A stretch of 64,000 nt of DNA from positions 1 through 64,000 of the forward strand of contig NZ_CANLNS010000011.1 in NCBI RefSeq assembly GCF_947492715.1, given 5' to 3'. Below the pieces are notes generated by a model. The model did no database searches, was not told where the DNA came from, and saw only the letters and a list, made by a program, of their open reading frames with translations. Made by a program: the position numbers and the translations under genes. The stretch is from an uncultured Psychroserpens sp. (GTDB lineage: Bacteria > Bacteroidota > Bacteroidia > Flavobacteriales > Flavobacteriaceae). Shown here piece by piece: positions 6,462-15,256 of the stretch (the stretch's first letter is position 1; every line of letters begins with the position of its first letter).

Positions 6462-7778
6462 TTAGTCTTTGAAGTACCAAAACGGAATGCGTTCTACAAT
6501 CCAATTAATGGTGTCTTTCTTTCTAATACGTAACCTACTCACACTAAGTACATGCTTACCTTTAGATAAACTATCGAGACTTATGTAAGTCTCGAAACCA
6601 AGTTCATTTTTGAAATTTTGTGCGAGTATAAATTCTGAGGGATAACTCGTAGAATCTATTTGAACAGTATAGATATAATTAAAGGTTTTTAAATATTCTC
6701 GTCTGAGGCTATCGCGATTTGAGCCACCAAAATTTACATTAACCATATTGTTTTGTAGGCCTCTCTTATCTCTTTTAGGTTTTAAACCACTATTAAAAGC
6801 GAAAACACGATCTTCAATGTTTTCATGATACAACATAAAAATCTTTAAGTGCGACGTCGTAATCACTTTAGACGGAATCGTGACATCTCCAGTAAATTTT
6901 TTGTTAGTAGCCAATTGATCGTCGTAATTTTCATTATTAGCAATAATCGTATTAGAACGAATATTGGCGTGAATGTAGTTTGAACTTTCATAATGAAAAG
7001 ACGTTATAGCTAGTATCAATAAATAAAACGGGACAAGAATAAAACTTAGTCGCCTTCCAAATTTATGATCTAAGAAGTTGTAAACCAACGGACGATAAAG
7101 AAAGGATAAGGTGATAATGCTAAAAACCCAATATACTGGGAAGTAGATTTTAGAAATCCATTTTTTCTTTTTTAAATACCCTAAAGTCACAAAATCAATA
7201 AAAGTAATAAGCATGCCAATGCATATAAATAACATTAAAGGAATACCAATACCTTTAGATATCCAACCAGGCAAAGTATCACTGCTTATGACATAATTTC
7301 CAATTAATGCAATAGAGACTATTGTAAAGGAAATGGCAAGTACATAGAAAATGAGTAAAAACGAAATTGCAAAAATGATACTGCAATAATTTTCCAACGT
7401 ACCAATATATTTATCAAAAGAGCCTACTTTCTTTTTAAGGTATTTGGTAAAGCGTTCGCTATAATTTAGCACATCATAATCGATATCTCCAGAGACATAA
7501 CGAAGGCCCAAGGCACCAATCCAAAGACCGCGAAGTAGTACATGCAGAATCAAATTAAATATAAGAATAGCGCAAGAAATCTGAGCAATTAACGAAATAA
7601 AAAACTTGTAAATCTGTTGTGTGTTTTTGGCCTCATGCACACTGTTTTGTATGGGATCATAAATTGTAAATAATCCAAAAATGGCAAAACCAGAAATAAT
7701 GAGTTCTAGCTGCCAACTTTCTTCCTGAAGTTTCTGGAGTAATTTTTTAAAACCAGGATTATTGTAATCTTGACTCAT
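6462..7778 (-). CDS. Multi-pass membrane protein of unknown function
   Basis: A 438-residue protein with about six membrane segments between residues 20 and 275 (for example GFAIFGLFTIY, CAILIFNLILHVLL, SFLLIFYVLAISFTIV), followed by a soluble C-terminal domain of about 160 residues. That domain has beta-rich stretches and SRLRIRKKDTINWIVERIPFWYF at the end. I recognise no named family. It is convergent with the sigma/anti-sigma pair, with stop codons directly abutting at 6461/6462, and divergent from the next sigma operon. Confidence 0.75.
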   Translation of the reverse strand: MSQDYNNPGFKKLLQKLQEESWQLELIISGFAIFGLFTIYDPIQNSVHEAKNTQQIYKFFISLIAQISCAILIFNLILHVLLRGLWIGALGLRYVSGDIDYDVLNYSERFTKYLKKKVGSFDKYIGTLENYCSIIFAISFLLIFYVLAISFTIVSIALIGNYVISSDTLPGWISKGIGIPLMLFICIGMLITFIDFVTLGYLKKKKWISKIYFPVYWVFSIITLSFLYRPLVYNFLDHKFGRRLSFILVPFYLLILAITSFHYESSNYIHANIRSNTIIANNENYDDQLATNKKFTGDVTIPSKVITTSHLKIFMLYHENIEDRVFAFNSGLKPKRDKRGLQNNMVNVNFGGSNRDSLRREYLKTFNYIYTVQIDSTSYPSEFILAQNFKNELGFETYISLDSLSKGKHVLSVSRLRIRKKDTINWIVERIPFWYFKD

Positions 7779-7833
7779 TTGGTTGAATTTGAGTTTAAAT
7801 ATACAGACTTTTATAAAATTTTTTTAAGAATTT

Positions 7834-7859
7834 TGAAACCCTAGAGTATTTCCTTCGTT
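7834..7859 (+). promoter_or_regulatory. ECF-type promoter of the sigma gene at 7888
   Basis: TGAAAC at 7834-7839, a 16-bp spacer, and CGTT at 7856-7859. This resembles the TGAAAC-N16-CGTA form known for Bacillus SigW. The start codon follows 29 bp later. Autoregulation is inferred. Confidence 0.55.
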
Positions 7860-7887
7860 TTTAATTTTGAACACTAACCAAAACTTA

Positions 7888-8436
7888 ATGTCTAAAGAGC
7901 ATACTATTTTAATTAATCGCTGCAAGAAAGGAGATGAAAAAGCTATGATGCAAATCTATGACTTGTACTGCGATGCCATGTATCAGATAGCTTGTAGGTA
8001 TTTAAATAAAGAAGATGCTAAAGACGCCATGCAGGATAGCTTTTTAAAGGCTTTTGCAAAACTTGAAAGTTTTAAAGAAGATTACACGTTTGGAGCTTGG
8101 TTAAAACGAATTGTGATTCATCAATGCATTGATGAACTCAAAAAGAAGCGATTGGCATTTACAGATTCTGATATTGCCAATCTAACCATAGAGGACGAAT
8201 CAAATGGTTGGGATTTCGACACTGAGATAAGCAAAGAACAAATTAAGGCTGCTATTGAAAAATTATCTAATAAGCATCAGGTTGTGGTTAAACTCTATCT
8301 CATAGAAGGCTATGATCATGACGAAATTTCAAAGATTCTTGATATTCCAGTAAAAACATCAAGAACACATTTAAGACGCGGTCGATTAAAACTGCAAGAA
8401 CTTTTAAAAACACATTACAATGAAACAGGATATTAG
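7888..8436 (+). CDS. RNA polymerase sigma-70 factor, ECF type
   Basis: A 182-residue ECF sigma factor. Region 2 spans about 15-85 (AMMQIYDLYCDAMYQIACRYL, KDAMQDSFLKAFAKL, GAWLKRIVIHQCIDELKK). Region 4 spans about 120-178 with the HTH YDHDEISKILDIPVKTSRTH. The ATG at 7888 is preferred over an in-frame TTG 21 bp upstream. It heads a three-gene operon whose second gene overlaps it by 17 bp and whose third overlaps the second by 20 bp. Confidence 0.93.
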   Translation: MSKEHTILINRCKKGDEKAMMQIYDLYCDAMYQIACRYLNKEDAKDAMQDSFLKAFAKLESFKEDYTFGAWLKRIVIHQCIDELKKKRLAFTDSDIANLTIEDESNGWDFDTEISKEQIKAAIEKLSNKHQVVVKLYLIEGYDHDEISKILDIPVKTSRTHLRRGRLKLQELLKTHYNETGY

Positions 8437-8965
8437 AGATTTATTTCGAGATGATGAGGTTTCAGATCACAAGTTACCAAAACATCATAGACAAGAGTTT
8501 TATGAGAAACTTAAAGCGGCGAGACCACAACGTAAGTCAGGGTTAAAGATGAATTATATTCTCAAAATCGCAGCTATTGCAGTGTTGTTTTTAGCACTGG
8601 CATTCACAGTATTTAAAATGGCAAATAAGACCGTTGCTAATGAGATTGTTAATGAGTCGTCTTTAGAACATCAAATTGAAAGTATAGAAAAAGAGTATTT
8701 AGCAAGTATAGATAAAGAGTGGGGAAAGTTTGTAGCTGTTGCTAATGACGAAAAATTGGTAAAACGCTACAAGGACAAATTAGACGATTTAGATGCAGAT
8801 TATCAGGAGATTTCTAAACAATTTAAAGCAGACAATAATAATATTCTAGTTATTGAAGCCTTAGTTGATAACCTAAAAACACGACTTCAGCTTTTAAAGG
8901 ATATACAACAACATATCAATTTATTAAATCAAAAAACAGAACAATATGAAACGATTAACATTTAA
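8420..8965 (+). CDS. Probable anti-sigma factor with one membrane helix
   Basis: A 181-residue protein. A short cytosolic N-terminus with a KLPKHHRQEFYEKLKAA helix (about 20-36) is the likely sigma-binding part. It is followed by one membrane helix at about 48-67 and an external coiled-coil-rich region (about 75-178, many Glu, Lys and Gln). Overlap with the sigma gene and this topology support an anti-sigma role. It lacks a recognisable zinc-binding anti-sigma motif. Confidence 0.65.
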   Translation: MKQDIRDLFRDDEVSDHKLPKHHRQEFYEKLKAARPQRKSGLKMNYILKIAAIAVLFLALAFTVFKMANKTVANEIVNESSLEHQIESIEKEYLASIDKEWGKFVAVANDEKLVKRYKDKLDDLDADYQEISKQFKADNNNILVIEALVDNLKTRLQLLKDIQQHINLLNQKTEQYETINI

Positions 8966-10124
8966 AATCTGCCTGCTGATACTCATCACATCAGTATCAG
9001 TTTTTGCACAAAAGAAAACAGTCTATTCTGAAAGTTTTTCTGTCAATAAAAACACAACGGTAATTTTTAATTTAGACAACATAACTGTAGCAATTGAAGA
9101 ATCTAGAGATGGCAAAATACATTTTGATTATACCTTAGAGTTTGATGGTTATTCCAAAAAGGAGATGCAAAAGAACTTAGATGAACTCAAAGTAAAAGCG
9201 ACTATGTTTGATAATCATGTCACATTAGTTGCAAATAGCACATCACAATTATCAGCTGTAAATTATGTGTATAGCGTTAATGAATTGGTTATTGAGGACG
9301 ATATTTTTTCAAAATCAAGAGATTCTATCGTTAGAAAATCAAGAGATTCAATCATTAGAGAGGTTAGGTCTCATGGTAGGTTTGGGAAGTTTACCAATTC
9401 GTTAAAATATTTAAATAATCGCTTTAAGACTAGAGATAAAGATGGGAAATTACGGAATATTAGAAATGGCGATGTGAAAATAATGAGAAATCATTTTGTG
9501 ATTAAAATACCATCATTTCTGAAGTTAAAAATTAATGGAAAAAACGCTCAAGTTACTATGCGGGAGAATACCATTAATGAGCTGTCTGTTGAACTTAAAA
9601 GAGGCTATTTTAATGCCAAAGAACTATTAAATGATTATAACGTATTTAAAATTATTGATGCCAGTTTTAAGTCGGAAGGCTTAGTAGGAGGGAGCTACGA
9701 ATTTAATAATGTGAGTCAAGGTTTAATAGGAAGTATACGTGATGTAAAAATCACCTCCGAATTTTCAAAGATTGAAATTGGCGAGATTCAAGAAAAGACT
9801 TCAATTACCGATTTTAATAGTGAATATTGGTTTTATAATTGGGGCAAAAACTTCAAACGTTTCGATCTCCTTTCAGAATATTCTAAAATTCATTTTTTCT
9901 ATCCGGAAACTTATGACTTTAGTATGAAATTTATTGGAAACAATACGGTTAATCATTTCGATAACGTTTCAGTAACTATGCAGCCTACAAAAAATGGCGA
10001 AAAGTTCAATATGGTAGAACGAAAGGCTAAAGGAGAAGGTCATTTTTCTGGAGCTATTAACTTTGATATTGTCCATGGCATAATCTATACTGTCAATGAT
10101 ACATTCATTATACCAAAAGAATAA
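8946..10124 (+). CDS. Secreted adhesin-like protein of a sigma/anti-sigma operon
   Basis: A 392-residue protein with a signal peptide (MKRLTFKICLLILITSVSVFAQ). The mature part is beta-rich, like DUF4097-type right-handed beta proteins, with stacked strands from about 190 to 380. A short internal duplication, KSRDSIV/KSRDSII, lies at about 120-135. The start overlaps the anti-sigma gene by 20 bp, so its product is probably the envelope component monitored by, or controlled by, this sigma system. Function is inferred from operon position only. Confidence 0.6.
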   Translation: MKRLTFKICLLILITSVSVFAQKKTVYSESFSVNKNTTVIFNLDNITVAIEESRDGKIHFDYTLEFDGYSKKEMQKNLDELKVKATMFDNHVTLVANSTSQLSAVNYVYSVNELVIEDDIFSKSRDSIVRKSRDSIIREVRSHGRFGKFTNSLKYLNNRFKTRDKDGKLRNIRNGDVKIMRNHFVIKIPSFLKLKINGKNAQVTMRENTINELSVELKRGYFNAKELLNDYNVFKIIDASFKSEGLVGGSYEFNNVSQGLIGSIRDVKITSEFSKIEIGEIQEKTSITDFNSEYWFYNWGKNFKRFDLLSEYSKIHFFYPETYDFSMKFIGNNTVNHFDNVSVTMQPTKNGEKFNMVERKAKGEGHFSGAINFDIVHGIIYTVNDTFIIPKE

Positions 10125-10220
10125 TTAACGGAATAGAAAGATGAAAAGCATCTTAAAATAAAAACGCTTTGGCTTTCAAAATTCCATCGTACCATTACTA
10201 ACAAATAATAAATATTTAAA

Positions 10221-10838
10221 ATGAAACATCTCATTATTCTAGCTGTTGCATTCATTTGCTTCGGCACACTAAACGCGCAAAAAAGTGACATTAAATTACA
10301 AACCAAATATGGGTCTGATCAAAAAGAAATACATGACTTATTGAGGTTTCAAAATGTCGAAACCATTAAATTGAGGTTTACAGGAAACGACTTAAAAGGT
10401 AAAAACTATAAGTTATTCGTAAAAGAATACACCAATGGTAAACTTGCTAAAACAGATACGATTATAGATAGTGGAAGATATGATTACATACCAGCTATTA
10501 ATGATTCGATTTTTGAATTTAAGTATTATGTGAAAACGCAAATTGATAATACGATTAAAATGAACTTTATGTTCGATCGTTTTTCTACACCAAGATTGTA
10601 CGATATTAAGGCGCCAAAAGATAAGTATGCCTTGCACGACTTTTTAAAAACTAGTGATCCTATGCCTGTTAATTTAGATACAGGTACTTTAATTATGGGC
10701 TATTTTTTACCTTATATTGATAAAGAAACCGGTTGGAAAAAGTACTGTGATGTGTCAGGAAGTAAGCATAAACCAGAAGATTGGGGAACCGCTTTTAATA
10801 TTCCAAACTATTATCTCATAGAAATCATCTTCGAGTAA
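10221..10838 (+). CDS. Secreted protein of unknown function
   Basis: A 205-residue protein with a signal peptide (about 1-19, ending LNAQ). The mature part is a beta-rich single domain with Tyr- and Asp-rich stretches and no lipobox. I do not recognise a family. It sits 96 bp after the ECF operon on the same strand and ends at a strong terminator, so it may be part of the same transcription unit or have its own promoter. Confidence 0.65.
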   Translation: MKHLIILAVAFICFGTLNAQKSDIKLQTKYGSDQKEIHDLLRFQNVETIKLRFTGNDLKGKNYKLFVKEYTNGKLAKTDTIIDSGRYDYIPAINDSIFEFKYYVKTQIDNTIKMNFMFDRFSTPRLYDIKAPKDKYALHDFLKTSDPMPVNLDTGTLIMGYFLPYIDKETGWKKYCDVSGSKHKPEDWGTAFNIPNYYLIEIIFE

Positions 10839-10849
10839 TAAAAGCAATA

Positions 10850-10883
10850 AAAAAGCACAAGTAACTCAATACTTGTGCTTTTT
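10850..10883 (+). terminator. Bidirectional terminator
   Basis: AAAAAGCACAAGT and ACTTGTGCTTTTT form a long stem around AACTCAAT. It lies between the convergent genes ending at 10838 and 10907. The A-run and T-run on both sides allow termination in both directions. Confidence 0.85.
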
Positions 10884-10906
10884 AAGTAACCATATGCTGG
10901 TTTTGT

Positions 10907-11266
10907 TTAAACTATAAATTCTGGTTCTGGTTTATGTAAACTTACTACAATTAGAACAGCAGCTCCATTGATCCAGTAATAATAAGCATCTATACCTTCA
11001 AAAGAAAAAATAAAAGGTGCTAGTATAAAAACTACAGCTACTAAAAAGTCTACAACGAGATGAAATTTGTATGACAAAATTTTAAACACCCCTAAATGAT
11101 GGTCTGTTAGTATTGTTAAAATTAACGCTGCAATCCCTATGGCTACAGACAACTGTAAAGCCAATGCATTTGAGTTACCTAATCCTAGTACGAAAGGCAG
11201 TATGATTAGAGCAACAGCCACAGGATAATCTAAATAGGCATGTATTCTCTTAGTGATAAATTTCAT
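10907..11266 (-). CDS. SPW repeat-like membrane protein
   Basis: A 119-residue protein with four membrane helices arranged as two similar halves. Each half has a charged start and a proline-containing hydrophobic segment (ALIILPFVLGLG and VFILAPFIFSFEG), resembling SPW-repeat proteins. Function is unknown. It follows the YHS-domain gene on the same strand with a 32-bp gap, so they may be co-transcribed. Confidence 0.6.
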   Translation of the reverse strand: MKFITKRIHAYLDYPVAVALIILPFVLGLGNSNALALQLSVAIGIAALILTILTDHHLGVFKILSYKFHLVVDFLVAVVFILAPFIFSFEGIDAYYYWINGAAVLIVVSLHKPEPEFIV

Positions 11267-11298
11267 GATATTTTATTTTAATAGATTACACCCATAAC

Positions 11299-11772
11299 TT
11301 AGTTATGAGTTTTGCTCAATTTTTTCCAGTTTTTATCTGCCCCAGCAACAAGTTTATTATGGTTTTTTTCATTTAGCCATAGTTGTTGTGCGTCTAAATT
11401 AAGATCATATAAGAAAAGAAAGTATTTACCGTCTTTTACAATAAATTTGTTTGGATCTGGTCTAAACTTTGCTCCAGCATAAGTTCCAAATGCACAGAAT
11501 CCACCATATTGAGGTTTGTATTTATTTGGATTTTTGTCGAATGTTGCTTTTTGTTCTGCAGACGTGAAATAGTATGTAATCTTTTCATGTACAGACTTAA
11601 ATTCTTTTAATCCTTTTTGAGCAATGCCCAAATCTAAGTAAGATACAGGGCTATAACCTTGTAAATGAATTGTGCTGTTATCTACATTGTTTGCCATTCT
11701 GTCTTGGGCAAATGTTATTGAACTTACTAATAGTGCAAGTCCTAAAATTGATGTTTTTATTAAATTTTTCAT
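11299..11772 (-). CDS. YHS domain-containing secreted protein
   Basis: A 157-residue protein with a signal peptide (MKNLIKTSILGLALLVSSITFAQ). A YHS-type domain spans about 35-110, with GYSPVSYLD, the aromatic YYFTSAEQKATFDKNPNKY strand-helix and a YGGFCAFG segment containing one Cys. YHS domains are linked to metal-handling proteins, but this protein has few metal ligands. It lies in a cluster of small minus-strand genes (SnoaL-like, YHS, SPW-like) downstream of an AraC regulator that could control them. Confidence 0.85.
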   Translation of the reverse strand: MKNLIKTSILGLALLVSSITFAQDRMANNVDNSTIHLQGYSPVSYLDLGIAQKGLKEFKSVHEKITYYFTSAEQKATFDKNPNKYKPQYGGFCAFGTYAGAKFRPDPNKFIVKDGKYFLFLYDLNLDAQQLWLNEKNHNKLVAGADKNWKKLSKTHN

Positions 11773-11792
11773 TGTTATTGTTTTTAATAGTT

Positions 11793-12149
11793 TTATTCTG
11801 CGTTAAAGTATTCTTCTTGAATAACTTGTCCTTGATCGTTCCAAATTCTACGAATGATTTCATGCCAGTAAATTTTACTACCATCTTTCATGTCGAAATC
11901 GAATGTAAATTCTGAAGCTGATACATTACCATCTACAATAGTATGATGTAAGGTGATACCATTTACATTTGCTATTCCTGCCGTAAAGCCTTCCATTTTT
12001 GCTATCATTGCTGCTTTGTCTGCAGTTGTGCCACCTTGACCATGATCTGAAGTGCTAGCGCTATCTGCGAAAAATGTTTTTACGGCGTCTACTACTGCTC
12101 CTGTTGAAACAATAGCATCCATTTTTGTTACTTGTTCTTTAATATTCAT
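11793..12149 (-). CDS. SnoaL-like (NTF2 fold) protein
   Basis: A 118-residue cytosolic protein with the cone-shaped NTF2/SnoaL fold pattern: an N-terminal helix, a KAAMIAKMEGF helix, then strands TLHHTIVDG, SEFTFDFDM, IYWHEIIRRIW. This family binds small hydrophobic ligands or acts as an isomerase or hydrolase; the substrate is not deducible. It starts 75 bp after the AraC gene and 20 bp before the YHS gene. A CATCTTTG near-match to the -7 element lies upstream, near 12179-12186. Confidence 0.75.
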   Translation of the reverse strand: MNIKEQVTKMDAIVSTGAVVDAVKTFFADSASTSDHGQGGTTADKAAMIAKMEGFTAGIANVNGITLHHTIVDGNVSASEFTFDFDMKDGSKIYWHEIIRRIWNDQGQVIQEEYFNAE

Positions 12150-12224
12150 CTTTTTAATTTTTTAGTGAATTAATACACTGCAAAGATGAACCGAATGTGG
12201 CCTTTAGATGCTACAAAAAAAAGA

Positions 12225-13280
12225 CTAAGAATTGTACTTTTTAGATTTGAAATCGGTTGGTGTTTGTCCAGAATAGTGTTTGAAAAATCTTGAGAAGTGA
12301 TTAGGTTCTTCAAAACCTAATCGGTGTGAAATAGAGGCTATAGTTTCACCGGCTAAAATCATTAGTTTAGCAGTATTAATAAGTTCTAGTCTAATGAGTT
12401 GCCCCAGAGAAGTGTTCATTTTAGCTTGAACCTTTGTCGATAGTGTTTTTATTGAAAGGTTCATTTTATCGGCATAAAATGATAAGTTTCTTTCTTGTGT
12501 ATGATAGGTTTTAAGAAGCTCAAGAATATCTTGCGCAAATTGATCTCTATTCTCGAAATCGAAATGAGCTCTAAAAGCCTTTGGTGTTTGTCCTGTCGAT
12601 TTTTTAAACACACGATTAAAATAGGCATCGTCTTTAAAGCCTAAATCATAAGAGATTTCTTGGATGTTTTTATCTGTAAAGGCCACTTCTTTGAGGCTTT
12701 CATGTAATCGCTTAGAGCCCATTAGGTTCTTTACCGATAAACCAACTTTATCCTTTATAAGAGCTTGTGCATTATAACCACGATCATTAATTAATCCAAC
12801 AAGATCATGACTCGTAAGTTTGTTCACATATTCTTTATCAATGATCTCTTTAGCATCAAAGATCACTTGATACTCTTCTTTACTAGCTTTAAATGGGTTT
12901 TGCCAATACCATTGTTTTGATGAAATATCAATAATATCGGCAGAGTTATCTGTAAGCACAGATGTAGACAAAAAGGTCTCACATTCTGCACATTCTAGTA
13001 AATCTATATAACCTAAAGAAATGAGATGTTTAAACAAAACTCTGATGTCTGGGTTATGAAATTTTGTATCGTTTGAAAATTCAATCCTTCTAACCGTAAA
13101 ATCATCAGATTGAAATTTGATGTACTGTCCTTTTTCTAAAAATATCGCTTTTTGCTGCCAATCGAAATAGGTTTTGAAATCAACTTGAATACTCCCTTTT
13201 CCAGATAAAATGTGAATAAGCGTATGACTTTTTATAAAGTATACCTTGTTAATTTCTGGACTAAATTTTTCGACTTTCAA
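12225..13280 (-). CDS. AraC-family regulator with two tandem HTH domains
   Basis: A 351-residue protein. The N-terminal cupin-like sensor spans about 1-110 (HILSGKGSIQVDF). A first AraC DNA-binding domain spans about 150-235 (IQEISYDLGFKDDAYFNRVFKK, TGQTPKAFRAHF). A second complete one spans about 250-348 (IASISHRLGFEEPNHFSRFFKH, SGQTPTDFKS). Most AraC proteins carry one such pair of HTH motifs, so this is a duplication. The start appears to be TTG at 13280, because a stop codon lies five codons upstream and no ATG is available. The helicase gene upstream ends 12 bp before it. Confidence 0.85.
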   Translation of the reverse strand: MKVEKFSPEINKVYFIKSHTLIHILSGKGSIQVDFKTYFDWQQKAIFLEKGQYIKFQSDDFTVRRIEFSNDTKFHNPDIRVLFKHLISLGYIDLLECAECETFLSTSVLTDNSADIIDISSKQWYWQNPFKASKEEYQVIFDAKEIIDKEYVNKLTSHDLVGLINDRGYNAQALIKDKVGLSVKNLMGSKRLHESLKEVAFTDKNIQEISYDLGFKDDAYFNRVFKKSTGQTPKAFRAHFDFENRDQFAQDILELLKTYHTQERNLSFYADKMNLSIKTLSTKVQAKMNTSLGQLIRLELINTAKLMILAGETIASISHRLGFEEPNHFSRFFKHYSGQTPTDFKSKKYNS

Positions 13281-13292
13281 TTGTAAACTCTT

Positions 13293-14528
13293 TTAATACC
13301 AGCGCTTCTTTTTCTTTTTAGATGCTTCGCTCTTTCTTCCTTTCTTGTATTTACTACCTTTCTTTTTATGAACAATAGGCTTCACCTTTGGATCTAATGG
13401 ATAAGGATGATGTTCCTCAATTGGAATCTGAACGTTTATAAGTTGCTGGATACTTTTTATATAAGTCTTTTCGTCTGCAGAACACAACGAATATGCATGA
13501 CCAATATGTCCTGCACGACCTGTTCTACCAATACGATGAACATAGGTTTCGGGAACATTTGGGAGGTCAAAATTTATGACAGCATCTAATTCGTTAATGT
13601 CAATCCCTCGAGCAGCAACATCGGTTGCAATAAGAATATTAACTTTAGCACGTTTGAAATCGGCGAGTGCATTCTGACGTTCATTTTGAGACCTGTCTCC
13701 ATGTAAACGTTCAGCCAAATATCCATTTTTTGTTAGGGTCTGATGTAGCTTATCCACACCAAACTTTGTACGCCTAAATATGAGAATACTCCCTTTAATT
13801 TCATTTCTTAATAGATGCAGGCAGAGCTCAATTTTATTTCGCTTAGGCACATAATAAAGTACTTGACTTACTGTTTTTGCTGCCGAAGATGTTGGTGTCA
13901 CCTCAATCCGTTCTGGAGCCGTTAAAATAGAATTGGCCAATTGCTCAACTTTATAAGGCATTGTTGCCGAAAACAAAAGTGTTTGTTTTGTTTCAGGACA
14001 AAGGCGTTCAATCTTTTTCACATCATCAATAAAACCCATATCCAACATAAGATCGGCCTCATCTAAAACAAAGGTTTCTACATAATCTAAATTTACTACA
14101 TCTTGTTTATGAAGATCTAGCAAACGACCAGGAGTGGCAACTAAAATATCAACACCTTTTGCTAAAATGTCTTTTTGAGGTTCAATAGATGTCCCTCCAA
14201 AAATAACGGCAGATCGCAAATTTGTATACGTAGAATAGGTAGAGAAATTCTTGGCAATTTGAATGGCAAGTTCACGTGTTGGACTTATCACTAACGCTTT
14301 TATTTTTTTTCCTTTTTTAGGAGCGTCTTGTTTGTCAAATAACAACTGTAAAATTGGTAAGGCAAATGCAGCGGTTTTTCCTGTTCCAGTTTGCGCAGAA
14401 GTAATAACGTCTTTTCTATCTAAAACAGCCGGAATTGTGCGTTCTTGTACTAACGTAGGGTTGTCGTAACCAGCCTCGGCAATGGCTCTTAAGATAGGTT
14501 TATTGAGTTTTAAGTCTTTAAATGACAT
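13293..14528 (-). CDS. DEAD-box RNA helicase, RhlE-like
   Basis: A 411-residue helicase with all core motifs: the Q motif near 20-30, AQTGTGKT (about 45), PTRELAIQ, the GG and TPGR boxes, DEAD (about 155), SAT, then HGDRSQNERQ, TDVAARGIDI and HRIGRTGR in the second RecA domain. The basic C-terminal tail (KKKGSKYKKGRKSE) suits RNA binding. The likely role is ribosome assembly or RNA turnover, often cold-responsive. A TACCTTTG -7 element (14544-14551, minus) lies 16 bp upstream of the ATG. Confidence 0.93.
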   Translation of the reverse strand: MSFKDLKLNKPILRAIAEAGYDNPTLVQERTIPAVLDRKDVITSAQTGTGKTAAFALPILQLLFDKQDAPKKGKKIKALVISPTRELAIQIAKNFSTYSTYTNLRSAVIFGGTSIEPQKDILAKGVDILVATPGRLLDLHKQDVVNLDYVETFVLDEADLMLDMGFIDDVKKIERLCPETKQTLLFSATMPYKVEQLANSILTAPERIEVTPTSSAAKTVSQVLYYVPKRNKIELCLHLLRNEIKGSILIFRRTKFGVDKLHQTLTKNGYLAERLHGDRSQNERQNALADFKRAKVNILIATDVAARGIDINELDAVINFDLPNVPETYVHRIGRTGRAGHIGHAYSLCSADEKTYIKSIQQLINVQIPIEEHHPYPLDPKVKPIVHKKKGSKYKKGRKSEASKKKKKRWY

Positions 14529-14543
14529 GCACTAAATTTTATG

Positions 14544-14551
14544 CAAAGGTA
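14544..14551 (-). promoter_or_regulatory. -7 promoter element of the DEAD-box gene
   Basis: TACCTTTG on the minus strand matches the Bacteroidota TAnnTTTG consensus. It lies 16 bp upstream of the ATG, implying a short leader. Confidence 0.55.
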
Positions 14552-14622
14552 GCTATTATTTTACTGATGTGTTTCTTATGTTTTTTCTAGATATTAAGTG
14601 GGTTTAAGCCATGTTGTGAACC

Positions 14623-15255
14623 TTATAAAAAACGTTCTAAACGCTTTCGTTTTCGAAGTGGTAAGGCCTCATTGTTTAAAACAGATTTGATATGATCTTT
14701 GTTTTTATTTTCAGCATATAACAACTGAAAAAAGTCATAAGTAGAGATGCTGTCTTTCACATGTTCTATAAGTTCAAAAGCATCGCCCGGAGCAACCATG
14801 CCTTCTTTTATAACACGTACGTATGTGCCTGGATAACCATGGGCAATAAATTCGTTAAGCACATTTTGGGATTCAAACTTTAGAGCAAATTTATAGCAAG
14901 GCTCTCTAGGCTGAGTAATTTGAATAATTGCATCGCCCACTTTATAGATGTCACCAATACTTAGTTCCTTTTCGTTTAAACCTTCTACAGTGAGATTTTC
15001 ACCAAGCATCCCATAGGTCCACTCTAAATCTGGATATTTACTTTTCCAATATGGATAGTGGTCTGTAGAAAATAAATAGCACGCTTTAAATTCGCCGCCA
15101 TGTACTTTTCGGTCTGAAATTTCATCACCTTTTACGGCCTCTTTTTCAAGGAAAATTGGAGCAGAGGTAGGTTTTTTATAAATGCCCGTTTTTTCTTCTT
15201 TGCCATTCCAAATAAAAGTGTGTGGTTTGGCTATATTGGTTGATGTAATTTTCAT
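14623..15255 (-). CDS. MOSC domain protein (YiiM-like)
   Basis: A 210-residue protein with a MOSC domain at about 30-160. It includes DRKVHGGEFKACYLF near 48-62, GMLGENLTVEGL, and the conserved Cys in QPREPCYKF (about residue 120). MOSC proteins act in molybdenum-cofactor sulfur or oxime chemistry; the E. coli YiiM homologue detoxifies N-hydroxylated compounds. The C-terminal YDFFQLLYAENKN segment is typical of the YiiM/3-alpha group. It is adjacent to, and probably co-transcribed with, the NTF2-like gene. Confidence 0.88.
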   Translation of the reverse strand: MKITSTNIAKPHTFIWNGKEEKTGIYKKPTSAPIFLEKEAVKGDEISDRKVHGGEFKACYLFSTDHYPYWKSKYPDLEWTYGMLGENLTVEGLNEKELSIGDIYKVGDAIIQITQPREPCYKFALKFESQNVLNEFIAHGYPGTYVRVIKEGMVAPGDAFELIEHVKDSISTYDFFQLLYAENKNKDHIKSVLNNEALPLRKRKRLERFL

Positions 15256-15256
15256 A

